Assembly (NCBI RefSeq): GCF_024710485.1
Contig: NZ_JANJUQ010000007.1
Coordinates: forward strand, 124,001 to 188,000
DNA from: Flavobacterium sp.
GTDB taxonomy: Bacteria > Bacteroidota > Bacteroidia > Flavobacteriales > Flavobacteriaceae
DNA length: 64,000 nucleotides
Direction: 5' to 3'
Made by a program: the position numbers and the translations under genes. Shown in pieces: positions 16,498-25,209 of this stretch (position 1 is its first letter; every line of letters begins with the position of its first letter). A model generated the notes under the pieces. The model saw only the letters and a list, made by a program, of their open reading frames with translations, was not told where the DNA came from and did not search any database.

Positions 16498-17355
16498 ATG
16501 AAAATATATCCTATAGAAGCCGGAAACTTTAAGTTGGATGGCGGCGCTATGTTTGGCGTGGTTCCGAAAACGATTTGGAACAAAACCAATCCTGCAGATG
16601 CCAATAATTTGATTGATATTGCAGCCCGTTGCATGCTGATTGAAGACGGCAACCGTTTGATTTTAATTGACACCGGCATGGGCAACAAACAGTCGGAGAA
16701 GTTTTTCGGGTATTATTCACTTTGGGGCGATTTTACTCTAGATGGTTCTCTAGCCCGATACGGTTTTCATCGCGATGATGTGACCGATGTTTTTATGACG
16801 CATTTGCACTTTGACCATTGCGGTGGTAGTGTGAATTGGAATGCCGCCAAAACCGGTTACGAAGTTGCTTTCAAAAATGCCAAATTCTGGACCAACGACA
16901 ACCACTGGGAATGGGCGACAAAACCCAATGCGCGTGAGAAAGCTTCTTTCCTTTCCGAAAATATTTTGCCGATGCAAGAAAGCGGTCAACTGAACTTTAT
17001 TAAAAGGCCGGAAGGCGATTTCGGAATTTCGAAAGAATTGGGTTTCGGGATATTTTATGTTGACGGTCACACCGAAAAAATGATGATTCCGCACATACAA
17101 TACCAAGATAAAACCATCGTTTTTTGTGCCGATTTGATTCCAACTGCCGGACATTTGCCTTTACCATACGTAATGGGTTATGACACCCGACCGCTTTTAA
17201 CAATGCCTGAAAAAGCAAAGTTTTTAAATGCGGCGGCGCAAAACAACTATTTCTTATGGCTGGAACACGATGCACACAACCCAATCATCACAGTTGAAAA
17301 GACAGAGAAAGGTGTGCGATTGAAAGAAGTATTTTCATGTGAGGCGCTTTTTTAA
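16498..17355 (+). CDS. Metallo-beta-lactamase-fold hydrolase
   Basis: 285 residues. The metal-binding motif H102-L-H104-F-D106-H107 is intact, preceded by LIDTGMGNK (residues 57-65) and followed by DGHTEKMM (middle His) and FCADLIPTAGHLP. The arrangement resembles YtnP/AiiA-type lactonase-like proteins, which are cytosolic because no signal peptide is present. A quorum-quenching or general lactonase role is possible but not shown. The gene is single, divergent from the suf block. Confidence 0.88.
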   Translation: MKIYPIEAGNFKLDGGAMFGVVPKTIWNKTNPADANNLIDIAARCMLIEDGNRLILIDTGMGNKQSEKFFGYYSLWGDFTLDGSLARYGFHRDDVTDVFMTHLHFDHCGGSVNWNAAKTGYEVAFKNAKFWTNDNHWEWATKPNAREKASFLSENILPMQESGQLNFIKRPEGDFGISKELGFGIFYVDGHTEKMMIPHIQYQDKTIVFCADLIPTAGHLPLPYVMGYDTRPLLTMPEKAKFLNAAAQNNYFLWLEHDAHNPIITVEKTEKGVRLKEVFSCEALF

Positions 17356-17479
17356 TCATCCCTAATCCTAATTCCATTAACGCCTTAAAAAGTATTGCTG
17401 CTAATTTTTTGTTAATTTTTATTTGATATGTCAATTATTGATAAATCATTTATATTTTTGTTCACTAAACAACTCGAAT

Positions 17480-17908
17480 ATGGAAAAGTTAGACGATATC
17501 ATTTTCTATAAAATAGACAAAGCCATTCGGTCCTATCGGATGTTTGCCCAAAAACAGCTCAAAGCTTCGGGCTATAAAATCTCCGTAGACCAATGGTTGG
17601 TAATCAAAGCCATTTTAGAAAATCCGGGGATGCCGCAACAAGAGATAGCCTCTTTGGTTTTTAAAGACAACGCTTCAGTAACCCGAATCATTGAGATTTT
17701 GGTTCAATTAGGTTATTTGAGCAGAAATATCCACGAAACCGATAGAAGAAAAACCAATTTAGAAGTTACCGAAGAAGGGAAAAATATCATCCAAAGCGTT
17801 CAGAGTTTAGTGAATCAAAACCGTCGAGTGGCCTTGGATGGCATCAGCGAAACTGCCTTACAAAATATGAATCAAACCTTAACTAAAATCATAGAAAATT
17901 GTCCATAG
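17480..17908 (+). CDS. MarR family transcriptional regulator
   Basis: About 142 residues from the ATG at 17480; an upstream start at 17423 would encode leader sequence that contains AT-rich promoter-like DNA. The winged-helix part is SVDQWLVIKAILENPGMPQQ (helices) with ASVTRIIEILVQLGYL as recognition region, followed by the wing ETDRRKTNLEVTEEG. It lies 58 nt ahead of a TonB-receptor gene on the same strand, which it probably regulates; the ligand is unknown. Confidence 0.9.
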   Translation: MEKLDDIIFYKIDKAIRSYRMFAQKQLKASGYKISVDQWLVIKAILENPGMPQQEIASLVFKDNASVTRIIEILVQLGYLSRNIHETDRRKTNLEVTEEGKNIIQSVQSLVNQNRRVALDGISETALQNMNQTLTKIIENCP

Positions 17909-17966
17909 CTATGTAATCAAAACAATCATCATCAATCACAATCAATCAATTAAAACGAACAGTAAC

Positions 17967-20396
17967 ATGAAATCAATCTTAATTTTCATTGGGCTTATTT
18001 GGCTCAATGGTCATCAATCAGCTTTTGCCCAAAACCAGAAAATCACTATTACAGGGCAACTGAAAAAAACGGGCACTATTTCCCCGGAAAACCTTCTGGT
18101 TTTTCTGTATGCTAAAGAAAACGAACAGTTAATCAAAACTGAGGCTACAGACCAAACGGGGAAATTTGTTTTTGAAAACATTTCGCCAGGAAGGTACTAC
18201 GTAACCGTTGAAGAAAACGGCAAAACCCTTCACAACGGAGCATCGTTCAGCGCGACTTCCGATTATACAATTCCCGAAATTGAATTGGCTATTTCTTCCG
18301 AAAGTTTAAAAGAAGTAGTCATTACTTCGTCAAAAAAATTTATCGAACGACAAGACGGGAAAATGATTATGAATGTTGACAGCGCCATTGGCTCTTCGGG
18401 CAGTACAGCCTTCGAACTATTGGAAAAAGCACCGAGTGTAGCCATCGACAACAACGACAATATCAGTCTGAGAGGAAAATCGGGCATACAGATTCAAATT
18501 GACGGAAAGCCTACACAAATGTCTGGTTCCAACTTAGCCGATTACCTACGAGGTATTCCTGCGGAAAGCATTGACAAGATTGAATTCATCACCAATCCGG
18601 GATCAAAATACGATGCAGCGGGTACTGCCATCATCAATATCAAGATGAAAAAAAGTAAAAGAAAAGGCAGTAACGGTAGTATTTCGCTATCCAACGGCGC
18701 CGGAAGGTATTTCAAAAACGGCAACAATGTTACCTTGAACCATCGCACAGAAAAATGGAATATTCACGGAAACTACGGCTTTGCGTATCGCGAAGGCTTT
18801 AATGACTTAAGATTAGACCGTAAGTTTTACGAAGACAATACGTTTACCGGCGCATACGATCAAAATAATTTTCTCAAAATCCAACTGAGAAACCATACCG
18901 GGCGATTCGGTGTTGATTATTTAGTCAACGATAAACACTCTTTTAGTCTTTTAGCAAACGTGGTGAACAACAAATTCAATCCAACAGGCAGCAATGTGTC
19001 GGATGTTCTCGACAACACCAATACTTTAGCATCAAACTTTGAAACTAAAAACAAGGCCAACAACCAGTGGAAAAATTATGCCGTAAATTTAAATCATAAA
19101 GTCAAAATCGACACTTTAGGCACTGAACTCAACACTGATTTCGATTGGGCCAATTACGGCAACCGAAACGACCAGGACTTTACCACGCGTTACTATGATT
19201 TGGACGGTGCAGAATTCCAAAATCCTTACATTTTGGAGGGAAATATCAAAGGTGATTTGAACATAATAGGGCTTAAAACCGATTTCACTACGACCTTCAA
19301 AAACAAAGTAAAACTCGAATCCGGATTAAAATCTACTTATGTCAAATCGGATAACGAACTTACTTTTTACGACTGGAGTTCGGGTAATCCGGTGTTGGAT
19401 GAAACCAAAAGCAATCATTTTATCTATAAAGAAAACATCAATGCGGCGTATTTAATTGCTTCTAAAGAATTCGGAAAATGGAAAACCAATTTGGGTTTAC
19501 GCGTTGAAAACACGAACATCGACGGAGAACAGCGCGTAGGCGACCAATCTTTCAAAAACAACTACACCCAACTTTTTCCAAGTGCATTTGTAGGCTACAC
19601 CATTAGTGAAAAACACAGTTTGGAGTTCAATTACAGCCGAAGAATTACCAGACCGAGCTACGATCAGTTGAATCCGTTTAAATTCTTTTTGGATCCTACA
19701 ACCTACGAAGAAGGAAATCCGTATTTGAGTCCGCAAACCACAAATTCCTTCGAGTTGACACACGTACTAAATAAAAAAGTCTATACAACACTAAGCTATT
19801 CACAAACGGCCAACAACATTACCCAAGTAATTATGCCTTCAGAAGGGAACAATCAGCAAACGGTTCAAACCAATAAAAATTTGAACACCGTAACCACTTG
19901 GGGATTGAATGCCATAGTTCCGTTTGAGATTACAAAATGGTGGACCAACAACAACTCGTTGAATTTTAACTTGAATTCCTTCTCCGGAAATGTTTCCGGG
20001 ACTGCATTAAATAGCCAAAGTAATTTTGCCTACGATTTCAACACCACCAATAACTTTAAATTCGGAAACGGATATTCAGGCGAACTTTCAGCCAACTACA
20101 GAGGCAATCAGATTTATGCCTTCCTGGATTTAAAACCGGTGTGGTTCTTGAACTTGGGTGTACAGAAAAAATTCGAAAAAGCCACTTTGCGTTTAGCAGT
20201 TAACGACCTGTTTTTTACGAACAACATCAAAGCTTCGAACACTTTTACCAATTATACAGAAAGGTTTGCGGTTTCTCGTGATTCCAGAAATGTTATGCTG
20301 ACTTTTACCTATAATTTCGGAAACGGAAACTCGCAACCTCGAAGAACCGGTGGTGCTGAAGACATAAAACAAAGAGCCGGAAGCGGAAACGGATAA
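17967..20396 (+). CDS. TonB-dependent receptor, CarboxypepD_reg type
   Basis: 809 residues: signal peptide to about residue 22 (ending AFAQ), a carboxypeptidase-regulatory-like domain (about 25-105), a plug-like domain (about 115-230, with SLRGKSGIQIQIDGKPTQMS and FITNPGSKYDAAGTAIINI), then an outer-membrane barrel. This is the 'outer membrane beta-barrel family' form common in Bacteroidota and lacks a SusD partner nearby, so it is not a glycan PUL. The tail is GG/R-rich (RRTGGAEDIKQRAG). The substrate is unknown; the MarR gene in front suggests induced expression. Confidence 0.9.
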   Translation: MKSILIFIGLIWLNGHQSAFAQNQKITITGQLKKTGTISPENLLVFLYAKENEQLIKTEATDQTGKFVFENISPGRYYVTVEENGKTLHNGASFSATSDYTIPEIELAISSESLKEVVITSSKKFIERQDGKMIMNVDSAIGSSGSTAFELLEKAPSVAIDNNDNISLRGKSGIQIQIDGKPTQMSGSNLADYLRGIPAESIDKIEFITNPGSKYDAAGTAIINIKMKKSKRKGSNGSISLSNGAGRYFKNGNNVTLNHRTEKWNIHGNYGFAYREGFNDLRLDRKFYEDNTFTGAYDQNNFLKIQLRNHTGRFGVDYLVNDKHSFSLLANVVNNKFNPTGSNVSDVLDNTNTLASNFETKNKANNQWKNYAVNLNHKVKIDTLGTELNTDFDWANYGNRNDQDFTTRYYDLDGAEFQNPYILEGNIKGDLNIIGLKTDFTTTFKNKVKLESGLKSTYVKSDNELTFYDWSSGNPVLDETKSNHFIYKENINAAYLIASKEFGKWKTNLGLRVENTNIDGEQRVGDQSFKNNYTQLFPSAFVGYTISEKHSLEFNYSRRITRPSYDQLNPFKFFLDPTTYEEGNPYLSPQTTNSFELTHVLNKKVYTTLSYSQTANNITQVIMPSEGNNQQTVQTNKNLNTVTTWGLNAIVPFEITKWWTNNNSLNFNLNSFSGNVSGTALNSQSNFAYDFNTTNNFKFGNGYSGELSANYRGNQIYAFLDLKPVWFLNLGVQKKFEKATLRLAVNDLFFTNNIKASNTFTNYTERFAVSRDSRNVMLTFTYNFGNGNSQPRRTGGAEDIKQRAGSGNG

Positions 20397-20419
20397 ATTC
20401 AAATTTATGTATATTGTCA

Positions 20420-20453
20420 AAACTCCGAAAAACAATGTTTTTCGGAGTTTTTT
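20420..20453 (+). terminator. Intrinsic terminator of TonB receptor gene
   Basis: AACTCCGAAAAAC pairs with GTTTTTCGGAGTT around a short AAT loop and is followed by TTTTTCC. The hairpin is strong and well placed 24 nt after the stop. Confidence 0.9.
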
Positions 20454-20781
20454 CCTAAAAAAGAAACAAAAACATTATTTCAAACTAATAATCGCATTAG
20501 AACTTAGTCTCTGTACCATTGCTTTGTTTTTTTGATGCCAATTGACTACTGAATTACCTTATTTTATGGGCTTTGCCATTGAAATGACAGTTGAAAAATT
20601 CGCTAAAATCAAAAGTGTTAAGCCATTTACAGTCAATACTTTTTATAAATTTGATAAGCCTTTATGGCTTGATTACATTAAAAGAGACTCTTTTGCGATG
20701 CCTAAATTATTGTTAATCCAACTGTTTAATGCTTAAAAAGAAATTATTTTTACGGTCTTACACTTGTAAATCGTTTTTAAA
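20454..20781. other. Gene-poor gap with one doubtful small ORF
   Basis: Between the receptor terminator and the S8 protease gene I see no confident gene. A 64-codon frame at 20542-20736 (TTG start, or ATG at 20566) encodes AKIKSVKPFTVNTF and a Leu-rich tail. It has no recognisable family and no clear ribosome-binding site, so it may be chance or a remnant. The protease promoter should lie in 20740-20781. Confidence 0.4.
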
Positions 20782-22359
20782 ATGAAAAAAATATTTTACA
20801 CTGTATTCTCAGTGTTCTCGTTAACAATAGCCGCTCAAGAAGCCAAAGTATCATCGTTTAAAAAATCACCTTTAACCGAAGAACAACAACAACGTTGGAG
20901 CCATTTGGATTTGGAAAAAGATTCCATTCCGGGCATGAGCGTAGACAAAGCGTATTCAGAACTTATAAAGGGAAAGAAAGGTAATAAAGTTATCGTTGGC
21001 GTGATTGATTCCGGTGTTGACATTAGTCATCCCGATCTAAAATCGGTCATCTGGACCAACCCAAAAGAAATCCCGAACAACAAAAAAGACGACGATAAAA
21101 ACGGTTATGCTGATGACGTACACGGATGGAATTTCTTAGGCGATTCCAACAACGAAACCTTGGAATTGGTTCGTTATTTAAGAAAAGGCGATGACGGCAC
21201 CGAACTCTACAAGAAAGCCCAAAAGGAATACGAAAAAGAATACAACGAAGTGTTTCCGTACAAAGAAACAGTCGATTTATTGGTGGATGCCGATAAAACC
21301 ATCCGTGAGTATTTGAAGAAAGAAAACTACACTAAAGAAGACCTCAACAATATTGCTTCGGTGAAATATGAATTGTTTAAAAGCAAAAAAATCATGTTGA
21401 TGTATGCCGAAGATGCCGGCGATGATTTTCGCCAAAACTTGGAGGAGTTTAAAGATTATGTGTATGACAAATTGAATTATAATTTGAACAAAGAATTCAA
21501 TGGAAGAAAACCGGTAGGCGATAACCCGGAGGATATAAAAGATAAAAAATACGGCAACAATGTTGTGTATTCAAAAAATCGAAAAGATTCTTCGCACGGT
21601 ACACACGTAGCCGGAATTATTGCCCAAGAAAGAAACAACAAAATGGGTGGCGATGGTGTAGCCATCAATGTGGAAATTATGCCAATTCGTGCTGTCCCTA
21701 ATGGTGATGAGTATGATAAAGACATCGCTTTAGCCATAAGATACGCTGTTGATAATGGCGCTAAAGTCATCAACGGAAGTTTCGGTAAAGATTATTCGCC
21801 ACAGAAAGAATGGGTTTGGGATGCCATGAAATATGCCGAGAGTAAAGACGTTTTAATAGTTTTAGCGGCAGGCAATGACGGCAAAAATGTAGATGTGGAA
21901 CCTAACTATCCGGAAGATACTCCTGATAAAAAAACCGAATTGGTAAACAATGTCATTAAAGTAGGCGCCATTAATTACAACTACGGCGAAGGTATAGTAG
22001 CTGATTTCTCGAATTACGGCGCTGCGAATGTTGATGTTTTTGCTCCGGGCGTTAAGATATACGCTACTGTACCGGGAGAGAAATACAAATACGAACAAGG
22101 AACCTCTATGGCTTCTCCAAATGTAGCCGGAGTTGCGGCTTTAATTCGCTCTTATTATCCTAACTTGAAAGCAAATCAAGTAAAAGAAATCATAATGAAG
22201 TCAGGAATTACCTTGAACTTGGACGTAACAGTTGGTGAGGATAATCTGAAAATACCTTTTTCACAAACATGTGTTTCAGGGAAAATTGTCAACGCATACA
22301 ATGCCTTAAAAATGGCAGAAGAGGTTTCTAACCAAATCAAAAAAGAACCAAAACTCTAA
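20782..22359 (+). CDS. Secreted subtilisin-like (S8) protease
   Basis: 525 residues with a signal peptide ending near IAAQ (about residue 19). The catalytic triad is D76 (GVIDSGVDISHPD), H272 (HGTHVAGIIA) and S442 (GTSMASPNVAG), with the AAGNDG oxyanion-region motif. An insertion of about 190 residues separates D76 from H272, rich in Asp, Lys and Glu. No C-terminal Por sorting domain is visible, so the product may be periplasmic or surface lipid-free. It lies 18 nt ahead of the M1 peptidase gene; the two probably form a secreted-protease operon. Confidence 0.93.
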   Translation: MKKIFYTVFSVFSLTIAAQEAKVSSFKKSPLTEEQQQRWSHLDLEKDSIPGMSVDKAYSELIKGKKGNKVIVGVIDSGVDISHPDLKSVIWTNPKEIPNNKKDDDKNGYADDVHGWNFLGDSNNETLELVRYLRKGDDGTELYKKAQKEYEKEYNEVFPYKETVDLLVDADKTIREYLKKENYTKEDLNNIASVKYELFKSKKIMLMYAEDAGDDFRQNLEEFKDYVYDKLNYNLNKEFNGRKPVGDNPEDIKDKKYGNNVVYSKNRKDSSHGTHVAGIIAQERNNKMGGDGVAINVEIMPIRAVPNGDEYDKDIALAIRYAVDNGAKVINGSFGKDYSPQKEWVWDAMKYAESKDVLIVLAAGNDGKNVDVEPNYPEDTPDKKTELVNNVIKVGAINYNYGEGIVADFSNYGAANVDVFAPGVKIYATVPGEKYKYEQGTSMASPNVAGVAALIRSYYPNLKANQVKEIIMKSGITLNLDVTVGEDNLKIPFSQTCVSGKIVNAYNALKMAEEVSNQIKKEPKL

Positions 22360-22377
22360 AACTATACTTCAAAAATC

Positions 22378-24255
22378 ATGATGAAAAAAATCTTCTTCCC
22401 TTTTGTTTTATGTTTCAGCATCAATGCAGTGGCGCAATCTGAAGGGTATTGGCAACAACGGGCAGATTATAAAATGGAAGTAACAATGGATGTTAAATCC
22501 TATCAGTATTCCGGCAAACAAGAATTGCTCTATACCAACAACTCGAACGACACTTTAAAAAGAGTTTACTACCATTTGTACAACAACGCTTTTCAGCCGG
22601 GAAGCGAAATGGATGCGCGACTCCAATCGATTCCGGATCCTGACGGGCGTATGGTAACTAAAGTTAAAAACGCAGAAGGAAAAGATATCAATAAAAGCCG
22701 AATTGCCCAGCTGAAACCAAACGAAATTGGGTTTTTAAAAATCTCCAACTTCAAGCAAGACGGTATTTTAGCTACAACTAAAGAAGTCGGAACCATTTTG
22801 GAGGTCGATTTAGCCCAACCGCTTCTACCGGGCAAATCCACTTTATTAACCTTAGATTTTAACGGACAAGTTCCGGTACAAATCAGACGTTCCGGGCGAA
22901 ACAACAAAGAAGGTGTTGAACTTTCCATGGCGCAATGGTATCCGAAAATGGCTGAATTTGACTTCGAAGGTTGGCATGCCAATCCGTATATAGCCAGAGA
23001 ATTTCACGGTGTTTGGAGCAATTACGATGTAAAAATCACCATCGATAAAAATTATGTTTTGGGCGGAACCGGTTATTTGCAAAACAAAAACGAAATCGGT
23101 CATGGTTATGCCGATGATGGCGTGACAGTAAGCATTCCGAAGAAACAAAAAACACTAACTTGGCATTTCTTGGCGCCTAACGTACACGATTTTACCTGGG
23201 CCGCCGATAAAGAATACCTTCACGATAAATTGGTAACAGAAGAAGGCGTAACCTTGCACTTCTTGTACAAAAACAATCCGAAAATTATCGAGAATTGGAA
23301 AAAAGCTCAAGGCTACACGGCCGAAATCCTCAAGTTTTTTAATGCCATGGTAGGTAAATATCCCTATGAACAATATTCGGTAATTCAAGGTGGCGACGGT
23401 GGTATGGAATACGCCATGTGTACCTTAGTTTTAGGCGAAGGAGAACTCAACGGTTTTATCGGCTTGATTGCACACGAATTCGGACACTCCTGGTTCCAAC
23501 AGGTTTTGGCCATCAACGAAAGCAAACACGGTTGGATGGACGAAGGATTTACTTCCTTTATCGAAGATACGGTGATGAATCATTTTGCCGAAAAAAAAGC
23601 TGCGAATCCTTATGCCGGTGCTTACAAAAGCTATTTTGACTTGGTTAAATCGGGCAAAGAACAACCCCTTTCGACTCATTCCGATCGCTTTGATTTAAAC
23701 CGCTCTTATAGCGTTTCATCCTACAGTAAAGGAGAACTCTTTTTGAGCCAGCTGATTTACCTGATTGGTGAAGACAATTTAATGAAAACCTTACGTCGTT
23801 TTTACGAGGAATTCAAATTCAAACATCCAACGCCAAACGATATCAAACGAACAGCAGAGCGCATTTCAGGAGCCCATTTGGATTGGTATTTAACTGATTG
23901 GACGCAAACCACCAATACTATTGATTACGGAATTTCAGAGGTAGTTACCTCAGAAACCGCTCAAACGAAAATCACTTTAGAACGAATCGGACGAATGCCG
24001 ATGCCGATTGATCTTTTGGTAGAATACACCGATGGCAGCAAAGAAAGTTTTTACATTCCGTTGCGCATGATGCACTTTGAAAAGGAAAACCCGACACCGG
24101 AAATTTCCAGAACCGTACTGACCAATTGGGCTTGGGCATTTCCCAACTATAGCTTTACCCTTGCCAAACCCAAAAGCAGTATCAAAAAAATCACCATTGA
24201 CCCAACCGGTTTAATGGCCGATGTGAAAAAGGAAAACAACACTTTCGCCCAATAG
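22378..24255 (+). CDS. M1 family zinc aminopeptidase
   Basis: 625 residues with a signal peptide ending about residue 20 (AVAQ). The zinc site is H366-E367-x-x-H370 in HEFGHSW with E389 in WMDEGFTSF. The exopeptidase loop reads GGMEYAM (residues 341-347) in place of the classical GAMEN, a common variant in Bacteroidota. It hydrolyses peptides from the amino end and is exported. It starts with MM; either Met is possible. A terminator follows. Confidence 0.93.
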   Translation: MMKKIFFPFVLCFSINAVAQSEGYWQQRADYKMEVTMDVKSYQYSGKQELLYTNNSNDTLKRVYYHLYNNAFQPGSEMDARLQSIPDPDGRMVTKVKNAEGKDINKSRIAQLKPNEIGFLKISNFKQDGILATTKEVGTILEVDLAQPLLPGKSTLLTLDFNGQVPVQIRRSGRNNKEGVELSMAQWYPKMAEFDFEGWHANPYIAREFHGVWSNYDVKITIDKNYVLGGTGYLQNKNEIGHGYADDGVTVSIPKKQKTLTWHFLAPNVHDFTWAADKEYLHDKLVTEEGVTLHFLYKNNPKIIENWKKAQGYTAEILKFFNAMVGKYPYEQYSVIQGGDGGMEYAMCTLVLGEGELNGFIGLIAHEFGHSWFQQVLAINESKHGWMDEGFTSFIEDTVMNHFAEKKAANPYAGAYKSYFDLVKSGKEQPLSTHSDRFDLNRSYSVSSYSKGELFLSQLIYLIGEDNLMKTLRRFYEEFKFKHPTPNDIKRTAERISGAHLDWYLTDWTQTTNTIDYGISEVVTSETAQTKITLERIGRMPMPIDLLVEYTDGSKESFYIPLRMMHFEKENPTPEISRTVLTNWAWAFPNYSFTLAKPKSSIKKITIDPTGLMADVKKENNTFAQ

Positions 24256-24269
24256 GGTTAATAATGAAT

Positions 24270-24300
24270 AAAAAGCGTCTGTTAACAGACGCTTTTTTTA
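24270..24300 (+). terminator. Intrinsic terminator after protease operon
   Basis: AAAAAGCGTCTG pairs with CAGACGCTTTTTTT around TTAA. This strong stem with a T-run lies 15 nt after the M1 peptidase stop. Confidence 0.92.
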
Positions 24301-24340
24301 TGGAATAGAATTTGTAGATTTACCGCAAATATTGATTACC

Positions 24341-24754
24341 ATGAAACACTTGAAAATACTAATCTTTTTGTTGACCTTGGGTTGGAGCATCCCAAAAGCC
24401 GAAGCGCAACCCATTCGATTCAAAAGCAGCAGTGTTAGTTTTACCGATAAAAAAAATGACGGCAGTTGGAACGAATGGTCAGAATTTGTCAAGGCCAACG
24501 TTTTAATTACACTTGATGCCAAAAAAGATCTGATTCTCATCAACTCCAATGAAGTGCAATCGTTCAAAATAAAAGCTTACGGTGAAATTGAAGATAATGA
24601 AGAAGTCAACATCGTTCCTTTTGAATGTATTGACAACAAGTTTTCCAAATGCAACATTTTCATTATCACTAAGAAAAAAGAAAATAACCGTATGCAGATT
24701 TACATCAACTATAACGAGGTAAAGTTTGTGTACAACATCTACAACGATAAGTAA
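24341..24754 (+). CDS. Small exported protein of unknown function
   Basis: 137 residues from MKHLKILIFLL; the upstream ATG three codons earlier is less signal-like. A signal peptide ends around KAEAQ (residue 22). The mature part has alternating strands with KKNDGSWNEWSEFVKA, CIDNKFSKC (two Cys that could form a disulfide) and a Tyr/Asn-rich tail. I recognise no family. Its stop codon ends one base before the rnpA ATG, so it is co-transcribed and likely coupled with rnpA. Confidence 0.8.
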   Translation: MKHLKILIFLLTLGWSIPKAEAQPIRFKSSSVSFTDKKNDGSWNEWSEFVKANVLITLDAKKDLILINSNEVQSFKIKAYGEIEDNEEVNIVPFECIDNKFSKCNIFIITKKKENNRMQIYINYNEVKFVYNIYNDK

Positions 24755-24755
24755 A

Positions 24756-25130
24756 ATGGATAATTCCTATCCTAAAAATGAAAAACTCAAGAGCAAAAAA
24801 ATCATAGATTTACTTTTCACCGAAGGCAAATCTGTGGCACAATATCCGCTGCGATTGGTTTATGTTCCTTACGATTTTGAAGAAGATGTTCCACTGAAAA
24901 TGGGCGTTTCGGTTTCTAAAAAATACTTTAAAAAAGCTGTCGACCGCAATTATTACAAAAGAGTGTTGCGCGAGTGTTATCGATTGAATAAGTCACAACT
25001 GCTGGCCCATACTAACCAAAAATATTGCTTTATGTTTTTCTACCAAACGGCCGACAGATTGCCGTATCAGGAAATTGAAACCAAGACCAAACAACTTTTT
25101 GAAAAGTTTGGCAAAAGCCTGCCACAATAA
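24756..25130 (+). CDS. rnpA: Ribonuclease P protein component
   Basis: 124 residues from MDNSYPKNEKL; the open frame extends upstream to 24726, but that part overlaps the preceding gene and is unlike RnpA. The conserved RNA-binding block is MGVSVSKKYFKKAVDRNYYK with RVLRECYR. It assists the RNase P RNA in tRNA 5' processing. It is not next to rpmH or dnaA here, unlike in many bacteria. Confidence 0.94.
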   Translation: MDNSYPKNEKLKSKKIIDLLFTEGKSVAQYPLRLVYVPYDFEEDVPLKMGVSVSKKYFKKAVDRNYYKRVLRECYRLNKSQLLAHTNQKYCFMFFYQTADRLPYQEIETKTKQLFEKFGKSLPQ

Positions 25131-25209
25131 AAAAATGTTAACCCTAAACTGAATCCGCTTCATTAGAAGTAATTTAGTAAATTCGTTAACCTGACAAACG
25201 TTTAAAATT

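Noticed and set aside
17967..20396. Polysaccharide utilisation locus around the TonB receptor
   Set aside because: No SusD, glycoside hydrolase or sulfatase gene is adjacent; the neighbours are a MarR regulator and secreted proteases.
20542..20736. 64-codon frame before the S8 protease as a real gene
   Set aside because: TTG start, no ribosome-binding site and no family; kept only as a note in the gap entry.
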